Below are positions 34,742 to 45,337 of a DNA stretch of 64,000 nt, piece after piece. Position 1 is the first letter of the stretch, and every line of letters starts with the position of its first letter. Made by a program: the position numbers and the translations under genes. The DNA comes from Platanthera guangdongensis (Eukaryota > Streptophyta > Magnoliopsida > Asparagales > Orchidaceae). Location of the stretch: assembly GCA_039583875.1 (NCBI GenBank), contig CM077151.1, forward strand, positions 106,534,609 through 106,598,608. Direction: 5' to 3'. The notes under the pieces are model-generated. The model saw nothing but the letters and a program-made list of their open reading frames with translations. It was not told where the DNA came from and did no database searches.

Positions 34742-34746
34742 CCATC
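34742..34746. repeat. Target-site duplication CCATC (left) of SIRE-like element
   Basis: CCATC before TGTTGG; the partner is at 46899-46903. The interrupted RT codons join as KDG|LYEW across it. Confidence 0.92.
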
Positions 34747-36306
34747 TGTTGGAACACCCTATTACTAATTTGGGTCAGGATCACTATGTCTCTAGGAATT
34801 TATGTTTTGACCTTCTGTATAGATTATAGGTCAATTAGAATTGAGTCTAAGGGATCAGGTGTCTTGGTTTGGAAAGCTGCCCTGAAGACCCAAGTTTTTC
34901 TGGAGACTAAGTCCAAATCGTCGAGCTCAGCACGACGTTTCGTCGAACTCCGGTCGACGATCGTCTAGCTCAACTTTTGACAGATCGTCGATCTCCATTC
35001 GACGATCGCTGAGCTCAATCTTCTAAATATTGTCGAACTCCATTCGACGATCGCTGAGCTCAGGTCGACGATTTTGGCTCTGCACTGGATCCTTATCTCT
35101 GAGCTCAGTTCGACGATCTTTGAGCTCAGATTGACGATTTTCTGCTGCTTACGTCTTTCTTTTTCGCTGAGCTCAGCTCGACGATAGCAGAGCTCAGTTC
35201 GACGATTTCAGTTGACCTTCAGAATTCTAATTCAAAATCAGATAGAAGTTATTCTGCATTTAAGACAGAAGATCTGCCAGCCGTTTTCATTTACTTCTGG
35301 AGCAAGTTTCAAGGGATTTTTCAAGGAACAATTCAGTGGACTTTCCTTCAGAGAAATTATACAATTAAGGCTGTAATTAATTCAGACCAACGGCTATCTT
35401 TGACAGAGCAATTTTCTATTCAGACTCAGAGAATAAAAGATAGAATGTTCTGGAATCAAAAAAGAAGAGAGAAAAGAACAAGAGAATAGAGAAAGACAAG
35501 TAGAGGACACCTCTCTATACACAGAGACTCTCTCAATCTTCTGTCAACAAGAATTCAGAAGAACACTCATCAAAAAGAGATCAAGCTTTCAAACATTCTT
35601 CAGATCTCTTCAGCTCTCAAGTGTTCAAGGCCAACATCATCTCAAGACTCCAGACACTCAACATTTCAGCTTGCTGAAATCATCATCTGCTGGAGATCTA
35701 TTTTTGAAGGCCTATCACCCTCAGCAAAGCTCATCTTCCTGAAGTTTTCAAGGACTCAGGGGGAGCTTTGACAACATCACTGAATCCACATAGTCTTCTC
35801 AGTTGCTTGAGAAAGAGAAGACTCCCATCACTCTCTCACCCCCATTCTGTAAAGGGTTTTTCAAACTCCCTTCAAAAGTTTGAATCTGGTTTTTGAGCAC
35901 CTTGTCAAAAGCTCATTGGTGGCAAGACACCTGATCAAAAAATCTGATCTGGTTTTTGAGCACCTTATCAAAAGCTCATTGGTGCCCAGGACACCTGATC
36001 AACTCATCCTGCAGTGGATTCCTACCTAGGGTGGTAGAAGAGTGGATGTACCCAAGTTGGGGAACCACTATATTTCCTTGTGTCATCTGGTTGTGCATGT
36101 TTTCTTTTTGTTTTTGGCCTAGATTTTCTTGTGCTTAGTTTCTGCATAGATTAGATTTGTGGTTAATTTTACCTCTGCTTCCCTGCTTACACTCATTACA
36201 GCAATTGTTGTAAAGCTTTGCAAAAAGTTTTCTTTGTGTTTTCAAAAAGCACCATATACTCTATTCACCCCCCTTTAGAGTATATCAGATCTAGTTTCCC
36301 CTTTCA
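34747..36306 (+). repeat. 5' LTR of SIRE-like element
   Basis: TGTTGGAACACCC...CCCCTTTCA, 1560 bp, followed by the PBS; almost identical to 45338-46898. Confidence 0.95.
34917..35202. repeat. ATCGTCGA/TCGACGAT palindrome array in 5' LTR
   Basis: About ten inverted repeats with arms ATCGTCGA and TCGACGAT (or GAGCTC-centred variants) around 7-8 nt loops such as ACTCCATT. Also at 45508-45797, 59338-59622, in gag (38080-38305) and in the spacer (41766-42035). Confidence 0.88.
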
Positions 36307-36308
36307 AT

Positions 36309-36320
36309 TGGTATCAGAGG
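36309..36320 (+). other. Primer-binding site of SIRE-like element
   Basis: TGGTATCAGAGG, two bases after the LTR; initiator tRNA-Met type. Confidence 0.9.
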
Positions 36321-36439
36321 GAGGTTGGTTAAACATACCATATCTGTTTGGTTGTACAGGCTAACACCTGAACCCCAAAGATCCCAAACTAGATCCTTCT
36401 TTTGTTTTCTTTTTATATTAGATTTAGCTTGCACAAATC

Positions 36440-38515
36440 ATGGCCCAGAACAAGGATTATGCTAGCACCAGACCTCCAGTGTGCAATCTATCAAAGTTTG
36501 CACTTTGGAAGGCAAGGATTAAACTCTACATGAATTCAATTGACGAAGATATTTTTAATTCTGTTTTGACAGTGTGCCCAAGACCTCCAGAGAGCACAAG
36601 CACAAATGCTGTTCCACCTCCATCAGGAACAGATGCTGACATTAAAAGATGGAAAGTAGCTGATGCCAAGGCAATGAACATTCTAGCTCAGACAATGTCA
36701 GATGACATTTTTCAGAAGGTAGCTGAATGTAATTCAGCCAAGGAGATCTGGGACAAGCTTTCAGAAATTGTCTCTGGCTCAGCTGATGAGAGAAAGGACA
36801 GAAGATCACATCTCATCTCCCAATATGAGAACTTTAAGAAGGGAGAAACTGAGTCAGTGGGAGACATGTACAATAGATTGAGTCTAATTGTCAGTGAACT
36901 GAGGACATTAGATAAAGAAATCTCACTGACAGAACTCAATGACAAGATCCTAATGTGCTTCCCCAGCACTTGGGATTCAAGAATCTGGCCAATTAAAGAT
37001 GCCAGAAGCCTAAATGAGATTACCACTGAAGCCTTGTTGGGTAAGCTCAAATCTTATGAGCTACTCATCAAGAACAGAGAAGAAGAACAGAAGGCTGCTT
37101 CTCCAGCCACAAGAAAGGAGAAGACTATTGCATTCAAGGCAGCTGAGGATCTGCCTGAAGAAAAGGACACAAGCAATGATGAACTTCTCAGCCTATTGGC
37201 CAAAAGATTCTATAAGATGGCCAGAAAGGATTTCAGAAGAAGATCACACAAGGATCAAGATAAGCCAAGGTATGACAAGTCCACTGGCAATAGCAAAGAC
37301 ATTATTTGCTTTGGTTGCAGGAAACTAGGGCATATGGTTCCTGACTGTCCAGAAAACAAGAACAAGGACAGGAGGGACAGAAAAGAAAGAAGAAAGGAGA
37401 AGGACTCCAAAAGGCATGGAAGTAACAAACCTTTCTCCAGCAAAAATAAGCACACAAGGAAAGGATTTGTTGCTGAATCCTGGAGTGAGACTGAAGAGGA
37501 GTCACAGGCCTCTTCCAGCTCAAGTGATGATGAGGATGATGCAGAGGAAAAAGAATTCTGTATGATGGCAATCAATGCCTCTCAACACAACTCAGAGGAA
37601 GAGGAGTCAGAGTCAGACTCAGAAACTCAACCTGAAGAAGATCAGGTAATCAACTCTTTTGATTTCACTTCAGAAGATTTTAAACTTGAATTTAAAGCAC
37701 TATGTTTAGACCTGCTAAAGTCTGAGAAAGAGATCATCTCTCTCAGAAATCAATTGTCTGAACACAATGCTTTAAAATCAGAAAACCTCAAGCTCTCTCA
37801 GGAGTTAGAGAACCATAGGGAACAGATAGCTTCACTGAAGAGTGAACTCTCTGAGGCCAAGAAGCTTGAAGAATCTCTCAATGGGAGAAGCATCAAGCTG
37901 ATGGACATCACAAGCACAGTGAACTCAAGATTCAACAGTACACTGGGCTTGGGTGCCTCATCCAGCCAACCTATTGTTCTAACAACCCCTATCAAGTTCA
38001 TTTCTGACAAGGGAAAGGGAGTTGTAGAGGTTGCCAGGAAAAATTCTGATCTGCCTCAGAAAACTAAAGTCCAGTACAAATCGTCGAACGGAGATCGACG
38101 ATCGCCGAATAAAGATCGACGATCGCCGAACGCAGCTCGACGATCTCAGGACAAATCGTCGAACGCTGATCGACGATCTAAGCGAAGATCGTCGAACGCT
38201 GGTCGACGATCCCATATACCTGACCTCAGCCATAGTCGACCGTCGAACGGAGCTCGACGATCTGACCCAAGATCGTCGAACTCAGCTCCAAGATCGTCGA
38301 ACAGAGGTCAGAGCAGTGGAAAAATTTTCAAGGGCAAGTCAAAATTGAATCCTGAGGGTTCTTCATCCCAAACATTTAACCCTTATACTGAATGGATTTT
38401 ACCTCCAAGGAGATATCATCCTGAAGGATATAAGAGTCAGCCAGGGATGTCTTTCATTTCTGAATTTAAAGGTTATCAACCTAGGCCCAAGGTAAACTGG
38501 GTCAAAAACAAGTGA
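36440..38515 (+). CDS. gag: Gag of SIRE-like element (691 aa)
   Basis: Intact ORF from the first ATG after the PBS leader ([13 protein letters not shown]). Residues ~10-220 form the copia Gag capsid-like region ([15 protein letters not shown], then [13 protein letters not shown]). The zinc knuckle [14 protein letters not shown] (CX2CX4HX4C) is near 290-303 in a Lys/Arg-rich context, followed by an acidic Ser-rich stretch and a coiled coil at ~410-480. Residues ~547-620 are a repeat of S-S-N-x-x-R-R-S units encoded by the ATCGTCGA/TCGACGAT palindromes. It ends in NWVKNK with TGA at 38513, out of frame with pol. Gag should form the virus-like particle and bind element RNA. Confidence 0.92.
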   Translation: MAQNKDYASTRPPVCNLSKFALWKARIKLYMNSIDEDIFNSVLTVCPRPPESTSTNAVPPPSGTDADIKRWKVADAKAMNILAQTMSDDIFQKVAECNSAKEIWDKLSEIVSGSADERKDRRSHLISQYENFKKGETESVGDMYNRLSLIVSELRTLDKEISLTELNDKILMCFPSTWDSRIWPIKDARSLNEITTEALLGKLKSYELLIKNREEEQKAASPATRKEKTIAFKAAEDLPEEKDTSNDELLSLLAKRFYKMARKDFRRRSHKDQDKPRYDKSTGNSKDIICFGCRKLGHMVPDCPENKNKDRRDRKERRKEKDSKRHGSNKPFSSKNKHTRKGFVAESWSETEEESQASSSSSDDEDDAEEKEFCMMAINASQHNSEEEESESDSETQPEEDQVINSFDFTSEDFKLEFKALCLDLLKSEKEIISLRNQLSEHNALKSENLKLSQELENHREQIASLKSELSEAKKLEESLNGRSIKLMDITSTVNSRFNSTLGLGASSSQPIVLTTPIKFISDKGKGVVEVARKNSDLPQKTKVQYKSSNGDRRSPNKDRRSPNAARRSQDKSSNADRRSKRRSSNAGRRSHIPDLSHSRPSNGARRSDPRSSNSAPRSSNRGQSSGKIFKGKSKLNPEGSSSQTFNPYTEWILPPRRYHPEGYKSQPGMSFISEFKGYQPRPKVNWVKNK
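38080..38305 (+). repeat. Palindrome array inside gag coding sequence
   Basis: About nine units of the type TCGTCGAAC(G/A)-NAG(A/C)TCGACGATC, in frame, giving the DRRS/ARRS peptide repeat. The same DNA motif lies in the LTR and in the pol-ORF spacer. Confidence 0.88.
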
Positions 38516-38531
38516 ATTGCTTTATATGCAG
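38492..38531 (+). other. Gag-pol junction with possible 40-nt GT-AG mini-intron
   Basis: CCCAAG|GTAAAC at 38492 and TATATGCAG|GTGAAG ending at 38531. Removing these 40 nt would join gag codon 38489-38491 to pol codon 38532 in frame and remove the gag stop. The same 40-nt arrangement is at 62916-62955 in the second copy. Such an intron would be unusually short for plants. A +1 frameshift in the 38496-38515 overlap is the alternative. Confidence 0.4.
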
Positions 38532-41500
38532 GTGAAGACCTATCCAACATCTAACCAGCAATGGTATTTGGATAGTGGGTGCTCTAAGCACATGACAGGG
38601 AACAAGGACAACCTCAATTCCTTTAAAGCCAAGCTTGGACCCAAAGTTATCTTTGGTGACTCCAATTTTGGGCAAACTAAAGGATATGGAGCAGTCCAGA
38701 TTGGTTCTGTAACCTTCAAGAAGGTAGCATATGTGGAAGGACTGAAGCACAACCTAATCAGCATCAGTCAGCTATGTGATGAAGGCTACCAGGTGACCTT
38801 CAGCAAAACTCTATGCAAGATCAAGTCAGAGGACAACACCACTGTGTTGACAGGTAAAAGGAAAGGTAACATCTACCTTGTAGATTTTCTTTCAACTTCT
38901 ATAGATATCTGCTTATTCAATTCAGTTTATAGACCAAATGTTTTATGGCATAAGAGACTAGGACACCTAAACCTTAGAACTATTGCTAGGCTCTCCAAGG
39001 ACAATCTTGTTAGAGGACTACCTTCTGGCCCCTACAAGAAGGAAGGACTCTGCAAGGCTTGTCAATTAGGCAAGCAAACTAAAAACAGTTTTAAGTCACT
39101 TAATAAGAGTGATTCACCTAGGATATTGTATCTGTTACACATGGATCTATTTGGACCCATCACAGTACAAAGCCTAGGAGGGAAATCCTACACTTTGGTG
39201 ATTGTAGATGACTTCTCTAGATTCACTTGGGTGTTCTTTCTAAGGAAGAAGTCTGATAACTTTAAGTGTCTGACAGAGTTTCTCAAATGTGTAAAGATTG
39301 AGTTCAATACTCACATTGCCCTGATCAGAAGTGACCATGGGACAGAGTTTGATTCTCTTCTTATGCAAGAGTTCTGTCAGAGTGAAGGGATCAGGCATAC
39401 TTTCTCAGCTCCTAGAACTCCTCAACAAAATGGGGTAGCTGAAAGGAAAAATAGAACCCTTATTGAATCTGCCACTACATTGTTGTCAGATGCTCATCTA
39501 CCTCTATCCTTTTGGGCAGAGGCAGTGAACACCTCCAACTATGTGCCGAATAGAAGACTGATACATAAACTGAAGGGAAAGACTCCCTATGAATTACTCA
39601 AAGGGAAGAAACCTAAAGTTGACTATTTCAAAATTTTTGGTTGCATTTGTTATATTCACAATAATGATAAGAAACATCTAGCAAAATTTCAAGCCAAAGC
39701 TGATGAAGGAGTGTTTCTGGGATACTCCATGATCAGCAAGGCCTATAGGGTATATAATAAATCATCATTAAAAATTGAGGAATCTGTTCATGTTTCTTTT
39801 GATGAAACTAACATGTCTTTCAAGGAGAAGATTTCTTCTACCATAGAACCTGTGCAGGAACACTCTCTAGTTGAGGATATGAACAAGCTACAGGTTGCTC
39901 AAGAAGATGAAAGCAGTGAAGATGAAAGCAATGCTCAACATATTGAAGCACAACCTGAAGAGCCGGTTGTTGTACCACAAGAGGAAACAACAACACAGGT
40001 TGGTGAACAATCAACACCCCCTGTTGATTTAGTAACATCAAGAGACCATCCAATTACCCAAATAATTGGAGAAATCTCAGCTGGTGTGCAAACCAGAAAT
40101 CAGGTCAACCAAAACCTGTTGCACACCTGCTTCCTTTCTCAAATTGAACCTCAGTCCATTCAAGATGCAGAGCAAGATCCACACTGGATCATTGCCATGC
40201 AAGAAGAGCTGCATCAATTTGAGAGGAACAAAGTATGGGAACTAGTGCCAAAGCCTAAGGATCATTCCATTGTTGGAACAAAATGGGTATTCAGAAACAA
40301 ACTGGATGATCAAGGAGTAATAATAAGGAACAAGGCAAGGCTAGTTGCCCAAGGATATTCTCAAGAAGAAGGAATTGACTACGACCAGACCTTTGCACCT
40401 GTTGCAAGACTAGAAGCCATCAGGATATTCTTAGCTTATGCAGCTCACAAAGGCTTCAAGGTTTATCAGATGGATGTCAAGAGTGCCTTCTTAAATGGAG
40501 ACATCAAAGAGGAAGTCTATGTCAGACAACCTCCAGGTTTTATCTCTCCAACTCATCCTGATTTTGTTTTTAGATTAAATAAAGCACTATATGGTCTCAA
40601 GCAAGCTCCTAGAGCATGGTATGAGACCCTAGCATGCTTTCTTTTGGAAAATGGTTTTATAAGGGGTAGAGTAGACCAAACTCTTTTCATTAGAACCCAT
40701 AAGTCCCACACCCTACTAGTACAAATTTATGTAGACGATATCATTTTTGGTTCTACTGACTCAAAACTATGCAGAAGGTTTTCCAACCTAATGCATTCTA
40801 AATTTGAGATGAGTAGCATGGGTGAGCTATCCTTCTTCCTAGGATTGCAAGTCAAACAACATGCTGAGGGCATCTTTATTTCTCAAACCAAATATGCTAA
40901 TGAGCTGGTTAAGAAATTTGGGATGTCTGAGGCATCTTGTATGAAAACACCCATGCGTACCAATGCTGTATTGGATTCTGATGAACATGGGAAACCTGTT
41001 GATCAGACAACATATAGGGCAATGATTGGCTCTTTACTGTATCTTACAGCTAGTAGACCAGATATAATGTTTGCTACATGTATATGTGCCAGATTCCAAG
41101 TTAGCCCTAGAGAGTCACACCTCACATTAGTAAAGAGGATTCTCAGGTATGTTAAAAGTTGTCCAAATCTAGGTCTCTGGTATCCAAAAGATTCAGCATT
41201 TGAGTTAACTGGATTCTCTGATGCTGATTATGCTGGATGCAGAATTGACAGGAAAAGCACCAGTGGAACTTGTCAGTTCCTTGGTGATAGACTTGTCTCC
41301 TGGTTTTGCAAGAAACAAACATCTGTGTCAACCTCAACTGCTGAAGCTGAGTATATGGCTGCAGGCAGTTGTTGTTCACAAATACTGTGGATTCAAAATC
41401 AACTCCTAGACTATGGTTACAACTTAGAGAAGTCAAAAATATTTTGTGACAATACAAGTGCTATCTCCATAGCTCAAAATCCAGTCCTCCATAGTAGGAC

Positions 41501-41681
41501 AAAACATATAGAGATTAGGCATCATTTCTTAAGGGATAATGTTGAAAAGAACAAAATTGAACTGCAATATATCCCAACTGATTTACAAAGGGGAGATATT
41601 TTCACCAAGCCTTTGGATGAAAAGAAACACACTTTCTTCCTAAATCAGTTAGGAATGTTAGATGGAGGAAGTCTTAAATAA
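38517..41681 (+). CDS. pol: Pol of SIRE-like element: protease, integrase, RT, RNase H
   Basis: Open for 1054 codons; the first in-frame ATG is at 38526, and it may be made only as Gag-Pol. Protease [13 protein letters not shown] (Asp near 19). GAG-pre-integrase zinc domain WHKRLGHL...CKACQLGK near 144-190. Integrase HMDLFGP (~208), SDHGTEFD (~271), NGVAERKNR (~305), giving the D,D,E triad. RT with [27 protein letters not shown] and YVDDIIFG (~738). RNase H with [10 protein letters not shown] (~899), STAEAEYMA and [11 protein letters not shown]. The copia domain order and all catalytic residues are present, with no internal stop, so this copy may still encode active enzymes. Confidence 0.95.
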   Translation: MLYMQVKTYPTSNQQWYLDSGCSKHMTGNKDNLNSFKAKLGPKVIFGDSNFGQTKGYGAVQIGSVTFKKVAYVEGLKHNLISISQLCDEGYQVTFSKTLCKIKSEDNTTVLTGKRKGNIYLVDFLSTSIDICLFNSVYRPNVLWHKRLGHLNLRTIARLSKDNLVRGLPSGPYKKEGLCKACQLGKQTKNSFKSLNKSDSPRILYLLHMDLFGPITVQSLGGKSYTLVIVDDFSRFTWVFFLRKKSDNFKCLTEFLKCVKIEFNTHIALIRSDHGTEFDSLLMQEFCQSEGIRHTFSAPRTPQQNGVAERKNRTLIESATTLLSDAHLPLSFWAEAVNTSNYVPNRRLIHKLKGKTPYELLKGKKPKVDYFKIFGCICYIHNNDKKHLAKFQAKADEGVFLGYSMISKAYRVYNKSSLKIEESVHVSFDETNMSFKEKISSTIEPVQEHSLVEDMNKLQVAQEDESSEDESNAQHIEAQPEEPVVVPQEETTTQVGEQSTPPVDLVTSRDHPITQIIGEISAGVQTRNQVNQNLLHTCFLSQIEPQSIQDAEQDPHWIIAMQEELHQFERNKVWELVPKPKDHSIVGTKWVFRNKLDDQGVIIRNKARLVAQGYSQEEGIDYDQTFAPVARLEAIRIFLAYAAHKGFKVYQMDVKSAFLNGDIKEEVYVRQPPGFISPTHPDFVFRLNKALYGLKQAPRAWYETLACFLLENGFIRGRVDQTLFIRTHKSHTLLVQIYVDDIIFGSTDSKLCRRFSNLMHSKFEMSSMGELSFFLGLQVKQHAEGIFISQTKYANELVKKFGMSEASCMKTPMRTNAVLDSDEHGKPVDQTTYRAMIGSLLYLTASRPDIMFATCICARFQVSPRESHLTLVKRILRYVKSCPNLGLWYPKDSAFELTGFSDADYAGCRIDRKSTSGTCQFLGDRLVSWFCKKQTSVSTSTAEAEYMAAGSCCSQILWIQNQLLDYGYNLEKSKIFCDNTSAISIAQNPVLHSRTKHIEIRHHFLRDNVEKNKIELQYIPTDLQRGDIFTKPLDEKKHTFFLNQLGMLDGGSLK

Positions 41682-42173
41682 TTCCCAAGACTTTGAAAGC
41701 TAAAACTTGACCAAGACTAGGCAAAATTTCTGTTTTTCCTTAGAGTCTAGAATTCTCTGATCTCTGAACTGCGCTCGACGATTTCCCCAAAGATCGTCGA
41801 ACGGAGTTCGACGATTTCCAGAATCATCGAACTGAGTTCAGCGCTCCTCAGACAGCATGAACTGTCTCCTTCGGTCAACGATCGTCGAACGGCGCTCGAC
41901 GATTTTGTTCCCTGAACGATCGTCGAACGGAGCTCGACGCCTTTCCAGATCGTCGAACGGAGATCGACGATTTTGGAGTCTCTTCAGATTCCTTTAGAAG
42001 CCTCGATCGTCGAACTGAGTTCAACGATCTTCCCTTTTCTGCGTCGAACCCTAATATAAAACTCATTTTTCGCCGTCGTTCTCTCTTGCGCTTTCAATTT
42101 CTCTGCAAACTTTTCTTCCCTCCAAGCAGCTCTACACTTGGTCGTTTTGTTTGTTGATTTTTTTGCAGGTACC
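41682..42173 (+). promoter_or_regulatory. Pol-ORF spacer with palindrome array and TATA-like box
   Basis: Palindromes with ATCGTCGA/TCGACGAT arms fill 41766-42035. AATATAAAAC at 42053-42062 follows at once, then a C/T-rich leader and TTTTTTTGCAG|GTACC just before the ATG at 42174. The arrangement (array, TATA, leader, possible 3' splice site) could be an internal promoter or a splice acceptor for the accessory ORF. Confidence 0.45.
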
Positions 42174-45162
42174 ATGGTCGTTTCTGTTGCTGTGCTCGCT
42201 GTCATGAAATTTGATGCCGGCTTTGACATCGATTTCGATTCCTTCAACACAACAGATCAAATCTTCCAAGATATTCTCACCTTATTCAAAGATCAGCAAT
42301 TAACTGCCTTGATGTCAACCAGAATCAAACTTGCATCTGATGAGATTAAAGAATGGGTTTACACTGCCCACAACCTTGACACAAACACCATAGTTGGCTC
42401 CATTGGTGGCACCCAGGTACCACTGACTCCAGCAGTATTGACAGAAGTTTTTGGCTTCAGGAATGGTGAAGATTCTGCTGACCTTTCTGGAGAAGAGTTT
42501 GCTGATGTTCTTGCCAGGATGGGTCATCCTGAGGGGAACCCTAGCAAGCTGTTTAAGAGAAACCTGTCTGTGGAATACAGGTTTTTGGCTGATGTAGTAG
42601 GCAAGGTCCTTTGGCCAAGCATTCTGCTCATGATACAATCTCCAGATATCAGCTCTGCCTTATGGGAGCTCTGGTAGATAGCAAAAGCCTGAACTGGGGA
42701 GAAGTATTCTTTGATTTGTTGAAGAAAAAGATCAACAAGACATTTGTGAACTTTGGAAGAATTCTGGGAATCTTCCTCCAGGCTAAATGCCCTACCCTGC
42801 TAGTCTCCTCTGGAGTGCACATAAATGCCTCCAAGAGACTCACCTGTGCCCTTTTTGGCAAATGGGACAGGCAAATCTCCAAACCCAGCAGGCCCTCTTC
42901 TTCTGGCCCTTCAGGCACCAGGACTCTAGGAGTCACTCCACCCCAGGCCTCTGCCCCTACAGAGGACCTGCCTGCTAGTGCTGCTGCTTCTCCTCCTCCA
43001 AGCTCAACCCTACCTCCACTTCCATCCACCTCTCCAGCCACCTCCACAATTACTATCTCCAGCCCATCTCCAACATCTACTCCATCTCCAGCAACAATTT
43101 CCTCTCCACCAGCAGCCCACTTCACCCTCTTTTCTCTTATCCACCTCCAGATGTCACCTCCTCCCTATCCCTTCCAACTTTCACTCTCCTGGATGACTCC
43201 TACATGGATGATTCCCCCTCTTCTCCTCCAGATTTGCCATCCTCCTCCACATCTTTCCAAGACCTTCTCCACCAGATTCTTGATCAACCCACCTTCACTC
43301 CCTCAATTTCCATCCCTGTCCCCTCCATCTCTACCATACCCTCTCCTGAGCCATCCCTTCCACCCTTCAGCCCTCCTCCTCCAGCTCCCTCAGCCTTCCC
43401 TGTACCCTCTACCTCTGCTCCCCTTGAGCATGTAGATCTCCCAGCCCTTGCTGATCAGTTGTATGAGCTCCTTGCACCTAGGCTCTCCCTTCTCCTGGAG
43501 GCCTCTTTAGCTCCTCTACAACAATCAGTGGCAGCTCTCTCTGCCAGGCTTTCCTCCTTCCTTACCCCTCTAGCAGCACCCCCAGCAGTGTGCCTTGATG
43601 CACAGGTATCTGCATCCAGGCAGGGGGAGATGCCCTATGAAGCTGTTGCTGCTGTTGCTGCCCCTGCTGTTGTTTCTGCTGCTACTGCTGCTGTGACTGT
43701 TTCTGCTGCTGCTGCCATTCCAGTACTTGCAATAGACCTAAGGTCTTTGCTGTCTACTTTTGATACTGCTTACTTCAGCTGCCTTCCAGAAGTCTATGCT
43801 GACCAGCCCCCAGAGGTTCCTGCTGCCCAGTCAGAAGATTTGTCCAGGGCTCTAGTGCCCTTCTCCTGCTGTGACCCCAGAATCATCTCTGAGTTTATTC
43901 AGTCAGTGACTGCTGCTTATGATGATGCTGCTGCTGCTGCTGCTGAAGACAATGCTGTGTCTACCTCTGGAATTGCTGTTGCTACTGAGGAAGAAATTGT
44001 TCCAATTGCTGCTGATGAGTCCATTTCCCAGGATGTTTTGATGACAGAGGCTATTGATGTTGAGCCTGCTGTAGATGTTGTTATTGTTGTCTCTGAACCT
44101 GCTGCTGCCAAAATTCCTGAAGTAATCTCTGTTGTAACATCTGCTGCTTCTGTATCTGTTACATCTGCTGTTTCTGTTGCCCCATCAGCTGCTGTGAAAC
44201 TGAAAGAGGATTTGATGAAAAAGCTTGATGCTTTATATGATGCACAAAGTTCTGAATCTGAGGATTATAATACTGCTTCTGATGACTCATCTGCCACAAT
44301 TGCAAGGAAAAGAAAGGCAAGAAGTAAGGCCTTGAAGAGAGTTCCTCCTGCCAAAGTCAGAGATGATAATGATGTTCCATATTATATTCTGCATAATTGC
44401 CCAATCTCTGAGCATTGGATGCAATTCTCCAGGAACCAGTTAAAGGCAATGAAGAAGAAGAGGAAGTTTGATAAAGATTCTTCTCATTCCAAGCACCCTC
44501 ATCCTCCTCCACCACCTCCACCTGATGCAGGTGCAGGTGGCAGCTCTGCAAGATCAGGCCCTGCTAGAAGCCAGGCTCCCTACCAGCCTCATGCAAGAAC
44601 ATATCAAAGGGAAAGCCAATCAAGGGGGTCCTACTCTAGAAGGGGAGGATATAGGGGAAACCAAAGAGAAACTCAGGTTTACTCCAAAGGACACTCCAGG
44701 CAGCATCCTTATTCCAGGGGTGGACATGTCTCTTCTGATACATCTTCAGGTCCATTCCCTTATAAGCTTAGAGATATAGTGACTGCCAGGACCCCTCAAG
44801 AAACTACTTCCAACAGGTATGAGCCACCTGTTCCATTTGAGGATCCTGAGAAAAATCCTATGGCTTAGACTGCAAGGATGAAAGAACTGGCTGCTTTGGA
44901 TCGGATAAAGAAAGCAAAAGAACAAGGGCTAGACACTTCCAACATATCTACCATGTCAGAGCAAAGGCAAAAAGAGTTAGAAAGATATGCCTACAGTAAG
45001 TTTTTTGATGCAGACAGGTACATGGAGTTGCATCCAGCTGCAGTGGTCCCCAGGGCTTCAAAGCAAATCTATTTGGGTGCAGCTGATGATACAAGATCCA
45101 ACAAGCAAGCATTAAATCCTAACAGGGAAATTAAAATGGTTAAAGGCAAAGAAAAGGAATAA
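42174..45162 (+). pseudogene. Accessory ORF of SIRE-like element, broken
   Basis: Begins MVVSVAVLAVMKFDAG at 42174. The N-terminal region is homologous to the intact ORF at 1082-3334 (LADVVGKVL, LNWGEVFFDLL, FGRILGIFL). A one-base loss in a T run near 42610 moves the reading to the frame used until about 43130, and a second indel near 43130-43200 moves it to the frame ending at 44868. There TAG (MA*TARMKEL) interrupts a tail that continues in frame to 45162 and ends in Lys-rich MVKGKEKE. The middle is Pro/Ser- and Ala/Val-rich, with a basic segment and Arg/Gly/Tyr-rich end. No enzyme motif or membrane anchor seen. Confidence 0.78.
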
Positions 45163-45324
45163 CTCTGTAAGGTGACAACTTTTGGTTCTTCTAAACTGCC
45201 TTCTGGATATCATGTTTATATATCTCTGAGATGGTTCTGTAATGTCTAGCTTCTGTTGTTTCTGTATTTTTCTGTTTATATGTTGTTTGTTTTTCCTATG
45301 TCTGTAAATAGTTTTCCTAACCCA
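45163..45324 (+). other. 3' UTR between accessory ORF and PPT
   Basis: T-rich non-coding sequence; nothing else recognised. Confidence 0.5.
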
Positions 45325-45337
45325 AATAGGGGGAGAT
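45325..45337 (+). other. Polypurine tract
   Basis: AAATAGGGGGAGA-type tract immediately before TGTTGG of the 3' LTR. Confidence 0.9.

Larger units (their letters stand above)
32056..34746 (-). pseudogene. pol: CRM-like pol: RT, RNase H, integrase, chromodomain
   Basis: Continues on the minus strand from the part ending at 46899. RT has MPFGLSNAPSTFSRMM and active site YFDDIL. Then come RNase H, integrase zinc-binding His pair with a Cys pair reduced to CRTYQ (second Cys replaced by Tyr), core VDRFSKMAYF, PDRDVKF and TDGQTEVVNR. A TAA at about 33049-33051 splits the frame where relatives read Glu (AELAYNN); downstream the same frame continues through the C-terminal domain (AGPFRIIKKLGDNAFVLDL) and a chromodomain-like segment (RFLIHWRDRPPSDDSW). 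The acidic tail ends in RYNLRPRRATATATP inside the 3' LTR. Confidence 0.88.

Noticed and set aside
38500..38512. -1 slippery site (AAAAAC) at the end of gag
   Set aside because: A -1 shift here leads to a third frame, not into pol; only +1 or removal of 40 nt fits.
42138..42173. Upstream start for the accessory ORF
   Set aside because: These codons fall in the leader just before the possible splice site; ATG 42174 in ACCATGG context is better.
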